Shown here: one piece after another, positions 62,201-64,000 of the stretch
Position numbering within the stretch: position 1 is the stretch's first letter
How the letters are laid out: each line of letters starts with the position of its first letter
Assembly (NCBI RefSeq): GCF_963676685.1
Contig: NC_092355.1
Span: forward strand, 78,211,176 to 78,275,175
Direction: 5' to 3'
DNA: 64,000 nucleotides
Origin: Mytilus edulis
Lineage: Eukaryota > Mollusca > Bivalvia > Mytilida > Mytilidae
Program-made: the position numbers and the translations under genes
The notes under the pieces: model-generated
Told to the model about the DNA's origin: nothing
Databases searched by the model: none
What the model saw: only the letters and a program-made list of their open reading frames with translations

Positions 62201-63696
62201 AATAGTTTGCAGTAACCAATTCAGCATTCAAGAGGATAAAATAAATTCATTTGCATAGTCTAGAATCTGAAATACGTTTTAAAAGAGCTAAAACTGAAGA
62301 TTTTGACTCATCGGTTAAAATATTTTATTTAATTGTTTACAGTGTTTGAAAATATTATATTTATTTTTGTGATTTTAATTTTTAAATTCAGAGCTGTCCA
62401 AAAATATTTTTGTTTTCGTGAAATAAAAAAATGTATTCATTTCATTGTTATGATTGACAGGATGAGAAAAAGAAACTGGTCCTTAAATTCAAAGAAGATC
62501 TGCAGAAAATGTTTTCCTTACACAAGCTTCATGAACATATCATGTATGACAATGTCTTTTTCATGAATGCAACCGATGCAGCAGATCAAGATATTGAGCA
62601 CTTGAAGGATACATTAGTTGATATCGCCTTTCAGCAGTCAACATGGGGACAACAGATGCCGATTGTTTGGGTGCCTCTTGATTTACAAATATCAGATATG
62701 AGAGCAGATGGAGTAAAGCTGATAACAAAAGAAAAACTTTTAGAGAGAAACAAATCTAATAAAGAATTTGCTCTGAATGAAAGAAGAGTAGACGATTTCT
62801 TACTTGTTCAGCACTCAATCGGAAAGCTGTTGTATTTCGATGAACCTGCTTTAAGAGATTTCATTGTCATTCAACCTTCAGCAATGGTCAATATCCTGAG
62901 AGCCTTTGTTACAGACAAAATGTTTTGGCCAGAAAAAGGACCCGTCCGAGACATACTGGAAAATTTATCATCTACTGGAGTTCTAAAGAAGACAGACCTG
63001 TTTACTCTTTGGTCACAACCAGCTTTCAAAGAAATTTTGACGGATGTCAGAACTAAGGAATATATAATCCAAGTCCTCCTTCATCTAGATATCCTTGTAG
63101 AACCTAAACGCTACACTGAAAAAGACGCTGCTGCAGACTTATTTCTAGTACCCTGCATTGTGAAGCAAAAGATTCCAAAACAAATGCAGAGAAATGCAAC
63201 AGATGACAGAACACTGTGCATAGCTTATCATCTTAAGGAGACAGTGGTTCCATCTGCTTTGTCGTTCAAACTTATAGGGGCTGCAATAAATATCTGGTCT
63301 CTGAAAGAAGAGGACAATCGTTTTTGTCTTTATTTTCAATCTGCGATTATGGATGCTGACAACAGAAATGAACTTCATATTAAGGTTGAAGGTCAGAGAT
63401 TATTTGCATACCTCGTCAATGATGTGTCAAAACAGCTCATATCACCAGATCTAGCAACAACAACACAGGAATGCCTGACTTTGGCACTTGAACGAATTCT
63501 TCAGTTTTACCCACGTTGTTTTGGTAAACAAAGTCACCATTCCATATCAGATCTGTTTGAAATAGAAGTTGGAGAAATGTGCAACGGTAAAACGTGTTTA
63601 GTACCTTTGACAGATGCAAGAACAAAAGAAAATTGGATATGCAAGAACAAGAAAATACATAAAACAAAATGTCCTTTGAATTGGGTTTTTGAAAAG
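35277..63696 (+). CDS. Ankyrin-Roc-COR (Roco family) protein, 3' end beyond window
   Basis: Ten exons joined at GT-AG sites in consistent phase encode 847 residues up to the window's last donor. Layout: short leader (1-6), ankyrin-type repeats (about 7-159), Roc GTPase domain with P-loop GPCNIGKS (197-204), DFGGQ (353-357) and THSD (428-431), then COR from about 500, including the LLYFDEPALRDFIVIQP segment (558-574). Roco proteins are large GTPases (LRRK, DAPK1 and MFHAS1 groups) acting in intracellular signalling; DAPK1 also combines ankyrin repeats with Roc-COR. No kinase domain is seen. The start is set at ATG 35277, with A at -3 and G at +4. A low-complexity insert of about 75 residues lies between P-loop and DFGGQ. 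The exact function, partner proteins and C-terminus are unknown. Confidence 0.85.
35295..36490 (+). other. Intron 1, first part
   Basis: Non-coding. The open frame at 36123-36329 comes from a locally repeated phrase (ACACAACTACATGTCTTAAA and variants, 36260-36330) and has no splice support. Confidence 0.55.
36493..37500 (+). mobile_element. Hairpin-capped repeat, GTCGAG type
   Basis: The left end is a nested hairpin: GTCGAG (36493-36498) and CTCGAC (36522-36527) enclose the perfect palindrome CTGCGACTTAAGTCGCAG (36500-36517). The body contains four or five units of about 150 bp with CCTCATTTTCATGGTTCAGT and CTATAxxCAATAGGTC-type phrases. It ends near GTGAGACATTTCAG. It is related in plan to the element at 53470-54300. 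Confidence 0.75.
37700..37783 (+). pseudogene. Dead duplicate of ankyrin exon
   Basis: 84 bases aligned without gaps to the exon at 37813-37896, with the same acceptor. The donor is lost: where the good copy has GAT/GTAAGT, this one has GAT followed by TAAATG, an in-frame stop. Only 29 bp separate it from the working exon, too short for an intron. It also carries an ATATATATA change in place of the LKGD codons. Confidence 0.85.
37813..37896 (+). CDS. Roco gene exon 2, ankyrin repeat 1
   Basis: 84 bases, phase 0 at both ends, between ACTTACAG and GTAAGT. It encodes KLLTAALKGDIEAFKLSLQ followed by NGADINYQD, a typical N-terminal ankyrin repeat. A dead duplicate lies 113 bp upstream. Confidence 0.85.
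38015..38595. repeat. Minisatellite of about 55 bp
   Basis: About ten units containing CAGAACATAACAGATTGTAC and AGCAGTATAAAACACA, lying in intron 2 of the Roco gene. It is non-coding. Confidence 0.92.
38596..39032 (+). other. Intron 2 remainder, nothing identified
   Basis: No exon is seen. An imperfect inverted pair of the GATTATC...GATAATC kind (38778-38880) is present, with ACGATAATCTATAAATC echoing GATAAACAGATTATCATTGG. Confidence 0.4.
39033..39104 (+). pseudogene. Decayed or cryptic ankyrin-type exon
   Basis: The last part and downstream flank (ATCACACAT/GTATGTTATTGC) match the end of the ankyrin exons at 39736 and 40401 and their introns. Bounded by TTATAG and GTATGT it would be 72 bases and phase 0, but the encoded peptide lacks the ankyrin consensus, and joining the exons on each side directly gives a perfect repeat junction. 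It is most likely a decayed copy. Confidence 0.5.
39638..39736 (+). CDS. Roco gene exon 3, ankyrin repeat 2
   Basis: 99 bases (33 codons, exactly one ankyrin repeat), phase 0, between TTATTCCAG and GTATGT. It encodes GKGWTALMEAASGGRLEIC then RLLIDRGCKIDITD, with the TALMEAA and LLIDRG hallmarks. It is in the first of two similar 665-bp exon-plus-intron units. Confidence 0.92.
40303..40401 (+). CDS. Roco gene exon 4, ankyrin repeat 3
   Basis: 99 bases, phase 0, same splice sites as exon 3 and about 85% identical to it by eye. It encodes GRGMTALMIAASRGRLEIC then RFLIDRGCKIDITT. It lies exactly 665 bp after exon 3. Confidence 0.92.
41027..41131 (+). CDS. Roco gene exon 5, ankyrin repeat 4
   Basis: 105 bases, phase 0, between TATATTACAG and GTAATA. 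It encodes SSGFTALHWAAVNGHLQTTR then CLVERGASPLVTTLT. It is more like a canonical ankyrin repeat than exons 3 and 4 and not part of the recent duplication. The next intron is about 11.9 kb. Confidence 0.9.
41588..41765 (-). repeat. 70-bp palindromic satellite, short inverted array
   Basis: Three units containing TGTATGCTAGCATACG between CTCAGG and ACCTGG, spaced about 70 bp. Compared with the array at 46690-47580 they are in the opposite orientation. One core has mutated to GTATGATAGCATAC. Confidence 0.85.
41766..42884 (+). other. Intron 5 segment, nothing identified
   Basis: Open frames at 42297-42674 (minus) and 42624-42836 (plus) overlap each other and show no recognisable domain or splice context. 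Confidence 0.4.
42886..43021. mobile_element. MITE-like fragment with GGCGGAT ends
   Basis: AGGCGGAT near the left end and ATCCGCC at the right enclose C-rich runs. The ends resemble those of the element at 44895-45052. No target duplication is clear. Confidence 0.5.
43022..44213 (+). other. Intron 5 segment, nothing identified
   Basis: AT-rich sequence with no gene or element signal that I can support. Confidence 0.45.
44214..45319. mobile_element. Non-autonomous element with 12-bp TIRs
   Basis: ATACCTGTCAAC (44214) is inverted as GTTGACAGGTAT (to 45319). Flanks TAGTGACC and GAGTGACT agree in six of eight bases, suggesting a worn 8-bp duplication. The left subterminal region has a run of GACCCG/CGGGTC repeats (44225-44335). 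A smaller MITE is nested at 44895-45052. No transposase is seen. Confidence 0.75.
44895..45052. mobile_element. Nested MITE with GGCGGATCCAGG ends
   Basis: The left end CAGGGGCGGATGCAGG and the right end CCTGGATCCGCCACTG are near-exact inverses. CATAT is repeated directly on both sides. The interior is G-rich (GGGGGGGTGC repeats). CAG-start ends hint at a hAT-type MITE, but an 8-bp duplication is not evident. Confidence 0.75.
45650..45875 (+). mobile_element. 3' tail of a retroelement, solo copy
   Basis: It contains GACGGTGCC, TGCTTACCC...AGAGCACCTGAGAT, CATGGTGTTGTCAGTTTATT and CCTCTGGTATCTTTCGCCCC in the same order as 15330-15590. Confidence 0.75.
45876..46640 (+). other. Intron 5 segment, nothing identified
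   Basis: A minus-strand open frame (45945-46223) is present without domain. Phrases such as GTATGCAAGAATAACG and CATTCAGGCATACAG near the end look like outlying diverged units of the 70-bp satellite. Confidence 0.4.
46640..47585 (+). repeat. 70-bp palindromic satellite, main array
   Basis: About 13 units. Each contains the 14-bp perfect palindrome GTATGCTAGCATAC within ACCAGGTCG...AGACCTGA, then TACTAG and GCATAGAGTGAGA. Spacing is 70 bp through most of the array (palindrome starts near 46925, 46995, 47065, 47135). Edge units are more diverged. The palindrome is better kept than the rest of the unit. Confidence 0.95.
47586..48115 (+). other. Intron 5 segment, nothing identified
   Basis: No exon or element is supported. 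Confidence 0.45.
48116..48478 (+). repeat. Local tandem duplication
   Basis: AATTTGAAAGAGATGATCCT...ATCATCTTTTTCATAATTTA (48125-48240) recurs at 48375-48475. Between them lie three GGAGGGT...GGGTATACA units (48305-48370). Confidence 0.75.
48479..49840 (+). other. Intron 5 segment, nothing identified
   Basis: Two stretches with GACTTTGACTTTTTGACTCC-type wording (49110-49150 and 49500-49545) indicate a diverged duplication about 390 bp apart. No gene is seen. Confidence 0.45.
49843..49910 (+). mobile_element. Hairpin-capped repeat, 5' end only
   Basis: TAGGG and CCCTA pair around CCTTTAGG, followed by CTGTCCGTCCGACCGTCCG. This is the same plan as the other hairpin-capped repeats, with the rest of the element missing. 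Confidence 0.6.
49985..50135. repeat. Tandem repeat built on TTGCACAATATTGTGCAA
   Basis: Three to four units of about 46-49 bp. The first full unit has the perfect 18-bp palindrome; the others carry single changes (TTGCACAGTATTGCGCAA with compensating changes on both arms, TTGCACAATATTATGCAA). Confidence 0.85.
50655..50915 (+). mobile_element. Hairpin-capped repeat, GGGGCAT type, variant copy
   Basis: It contains CTGCACCCTGCGGAGCATCT, CCGTCTGTCTGTCCC and the GGTTAAAGTTTTTGGTTAAG body shared with 22035-22480, ending GTGGGGCATCCATGTACTTG. The cap differs from the 22035 copy. Confidence 0.65.
51560..51880. repeat. Imperfect tandem repeat with GGTTCCATACC phrases
   Basis: About three diverged units with ACAAGGTTCCATACC, AGGAATG, GATTGATTTTGGGGG and TTAGGGGCC. 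Open frames across it are likely incidental. Confidence 0.7.
51881..53060 (+). other. End of intron 5, nothing identified
   Basis: A minus-strand open frame (52324-52638) is AT-rich with no recognisable domain. No other exon of the Roco gene is seen before 53061. Confidence 0.45.
53061..53132 (+). CDS. Roco gene exon 6, ankyrin repeat 5 (partial)
   Basis: 72 bases, phase 0, between TGTATTTCAG and GTACAC. It encodes GKTPYDLAAKEEKGQYKEMM then EYLQ. GKTPYDLA is the usual start of a capping ankyrin repeat, so it completes the domain despite the 11.9-kb intron before it. Confidence 0.88.
53470..54300 (+). mobile_element. Hairpin-capped repeat, GTCGAG type, with nested insertion
   Basis: The cap is GTCGAG...TTCGACTTTAGTCGAA...GCGAGAC, followed by CCGTCGGCGGCGTCC and a body with repeated CATTCACTCTGTGG and AAACTATCCTTGATTTG phrases (53535-53640, 53725-53830 and 54115-54190). 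It ends GGCGAGACACTGG. Family A (53899-54085) has inserted into it. Confidence 0.78.
53899..54085 (+). repeat. Dispersed repeat family A, 5' portion, nested
   Basis: It starts AAATTGAGAATGGAATGTGTC and ends within the TTTCCAAATTGT block. Its first 180 bases match 10762-10950 very closely, so it is a recent or slowly diverging copy. Confidence 0.82.
54301..55200 (+). other. Intron 6 segment, nothing identified
   Basis: A minus-strand frame at 54415-54633 has no domain. No exon is supported. Confidence 0.45.
55203..56130 (+). mobile_element. Hairpin-capped repeat, CCCGTC type
   Basis: The cap is the perfect palindrome CCCGTCAAAATTTTGACGGG (55209-55228). It is followed by GTCCGTCCGTCTGTCC (55255-55290) and a body of three to four units of about 150 bp (GCCGTATCTCAAAAAC, TTTATGATTATTGCTTAAAA), ending GGGCGTATCATGCGCTCATG. 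A poly-G tract lies at 55922-55940. Confidence 0.8.
56358..56619 (+). CDS. Roco gene exon 7, Roc P-loop
   Basis: 262 bases, phase 0 in and phase 1 out, between TTTAATAG and GTCTGT. It carries the linker and the G1 motif GPCNIGKSSLAS with preceding hydrophobic strand RVYLS, as in Ras-like GTPases. It ends in MIPLERG, with the last codon split. Confidence 0.9.
56862..57449 (+). pseudogene. Reverse transcriptase fragment
   Basis: In one frame it reads EFGGLFFQQTIGIPMGTN, a stop (56916-56918), APLLADLFLYSYEAEF, then FRYIDDVLSLNN, IYPSELEIKDTT, FNFPIVNFPFLCSNIP and KFYGRHHELI. YIDD is the polymerase active-site motif. The jump from DTTDTDKRD to FNFPIV looks short by about 25-30 residues against relatives I remember, suggesting an internal deletion. 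A duplicated ELIGHY also appears near the end. It is likely a Penelope-like or related retroelement; it lies in intron 7 of the Roco gene on the same strand. Confidence 0.82.
57450..57680 (+). mobile_element. 3' tail attached to the reverse transcriptase fragment
   Basis: It has ATGACGGGTGCTGTATACGG, TTACCCTTCCAGAGCACCTG, a CCCAGTTTTTAGTAGAGTTC phrase and GTTGTTTCTTATTTATT, the order found in the solo tails at 15330 and 45650, though the last part is more diverged. Confidence 0.65.
57905..58085 (+). repeat. Dispersed bivalve repeat
   Basis: It contains GTTGAGTACGCCACATGCGC, ACGTAAGACTCATCAGTGTC, AAAGTTGAAGAGCATTTAGG and ATCCAAATTTCAAAAA. It is the same family as 59245-59390. Confidence 0.65.
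58115..58260. repeat. Repeats of TATGGTCCGACCATA type, first cluster
   Basis: At least five imperfect copies of ACGCATATGGTCCGACCATA-like sequence, each close to self-complementary. The open frame here is incidental. Confidence 0.75.
58811..58975 (+). repeat. Dispersed repeat family A, 5' portion, diverged
   Basis: It starts AAAATTGAGAATGGAAATTT and runs through GTGTCAAAAAGACAACAACC to the GGGTCCTAAACAAATATGTA block. Confidence 0.78.
58995..59165. repeat. Repeats of TATGGTCCGACCATA type, second cluster
   Basis: Several copies of GCGTATGGTCGGACCATAT-like sequence. With the cluster at 58115-58260 it flanks a 730-bp segment holding a family A copy. Confidence 0.7.
59240..59395 (+). repeat. Dispersed bivalve repeat
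   Basis: It contains GAGTACACCAGTCGCGTGTT, ATAAGACTCATCAGTGACGC and AGTTGAAGAGCATTGAGGAT. Other copies are at 57905-58085 and, in part, 24470-24640. Confidence 0.7.
59572..60030 (+). CDS. Roco gene exon 8, switch regions of Roc
   Basis: 459 bases between a strong pyrimidine tract ending TTGTTAG and GTAAGT, phase 1 at both ends. It encodes GSGDVLAKLLLGNP, a polar Ser/Asn/Lys/Gln-rich insert (about residues 265-340), then SDLVDFGGQKSFDMTHQLF (G3/switch II) and the strand FILMFDGRKG. An open frame continues upstream of the acceptor, but the junction phase and the tract favour the acceptor at 59571. Confidence 0.88.
60031..60914 (+). other. Intron 8, nothing identified
   Basis: AT-rich, with no repeat or exon that I can support. 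Confidence 0.5.
60915..61021 (+). CDS. Roco gene exon 9, Roc G4 motif
   Basis: 107 bases, phase 1 in and phase 0 out, between CTGTTGTAG and GTTTGT. It encodes ILEHWINSVLTYCNKTED then KMPRILFAATHSDSFSE. THSD matches the THxD form of the G4 motif used by Roco GTPases in place of NKxD. Confidence 0.9.
61280..61530 (+). repeat. Dispersed repeat family B, copy 1
   Basis: It runs from ATATAGGAAGATGTGGTGTG through AGACAACTCTCCATCC, AGTACGGCCTTCAACACGG and AGCCTTGGCTCACACCGAAC to a CTATAAAGGGCCCC block. It is widespread in bivalves as I recall; class unresolved. Confidence 0.75.
61732..61885 (+). repeat. Dispersed repeat family B, copy 2 (shorter)
   Basis: The same order of phrases as 61280-61440, with a four-base loss in the GAGACAACTC region. 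The two copies are about 450 bp apart in intron 9. Confidence 0.75.
62461..63696 (+). CDS. Roco gene exon 10, end of Roc and COR domain
   Basis: 1236 bases (412 codons), phase 0, between TGATTGACAG and GTTAGT. It starts with the last Roc helix region (DEKKKLVLKFKEDLQKMF, NVFFMNATD), then the COR domain with GKLLYFDEPALRDFIVIQPS and LLHLDILVEPKRY, followed by a C-terminal Cys-containing region. If the donor at 63697 were not used, the frame would add 14 residues and stop at 63739-63741, so a short alternative end is possible. The next exon is not in the window. Confidence 0.9.
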
Positions 63697-64000
63697 GTTA
63701 GTAATATCTTTATGCATCCTCCTTTTTTAGAAGTTAATTAATCATGTCTGACAAACTAATGAAGCTTCCATATGGTTCCTGATAATAGTTTTACCAATAT
63801 TAGTTTTACTTGCCAGTATTCAGTATTAATTCTAATTTGTGTTCAGTACTGTTTTGATGTAATAAATGACAGCACTAATAGTATATGCTCTCATGATTTC
63901 AAGAATACGATTTGTCTGATCACTTGTGCTGTTGGGTTCGAGAGCATCTTGTTGATATTTACTGATCATATCTCGTTATGCATAGATATGTGAGGCACTT
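63697..64000 (+). other. Start of intron 10, window edge
   Basis: It begins GTTAGT. No further exon is recognised before the window ends. Confidence 0.55.

Overview
This is eukaryotic nuclear DNA, AT-rich and made mostly of repeats. It is most likely from a bivalve mollusc of mussel (Mytilus) type. That reading rests on the split genes with GT-AG introns, tRNA-derived SINEs, many miniature inverted-repeat elements, short-period minisatellites, and several repeat families I recognise from memory as typical of bivalve genomes. I could not run a database search. There is no sign of prokaryotic gene organisation, CRISPR, operons or rRNA. Most long open frames in the window lie inside tandem repeats and are not genes.

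The one convincing host gene is on the + strand in the right half (35271 to 63696, running off the right edge). Ten exons with consensus splice sites and matching phases join into an 847-residue N-terminal portion: a short leader, five ankyrin-type repeats (mostly one repeat per phase-0 exon), a Roc-type GTPase domain (P-loop, DFGGQ, THSD) and a COR domain. It is therefore an ankyrin-Roc-COR (Roco family) protein. The ankyrin exons sit in tandemly duplicated exon-plus-intron units, and dead or cryptic copies of such exons lie among them.

The left half (1 to 34.9 kb) holds no supported host gene. In order it has: short repeats; a SINE and a hairpin-ended element (4.6-6.3 kb); a 21-bp minisatellite (6.4-6.9 kb); a decayed 2.7-kb cut-and-paste element with a retrovirus-type integrase, Ginger-like (7282-9983); further dispersed repeats; a TIR element (12.2-13.3 kb); a 44/176-bp satellite (14.5-15.1 kb); a retroelement tail; a small MITE; a 1.16-kb element with about 95-bp TIRs and 9-bp target duplications (Mutator-like); a 124-bp satellite (20.0-21.1 kb); a 4.4-kb element with perfect 16-bp TIRs (22896-27274); 25-bp minisatellites and foldbacks (27.3-29.8 kb); a second hairpin-ended element (30.0-31.3 kb); and a 30-bp minisatellite interrupted by a SINE with perfect 12-bp target duplications (31.9-33.5 kb).

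The introns of the Roco gene carry more of the same: two arrays of a 70-bp palindromic satellite in opposite orientations within one intron, nested MITEs, several hairpin-capped elements followed by a GTCCG-rich block, and a decayed reverse-transcriptase fragment (56862-57449) that is still attached to the 3' tail seen alone at 15.3 and 45.6 kb.
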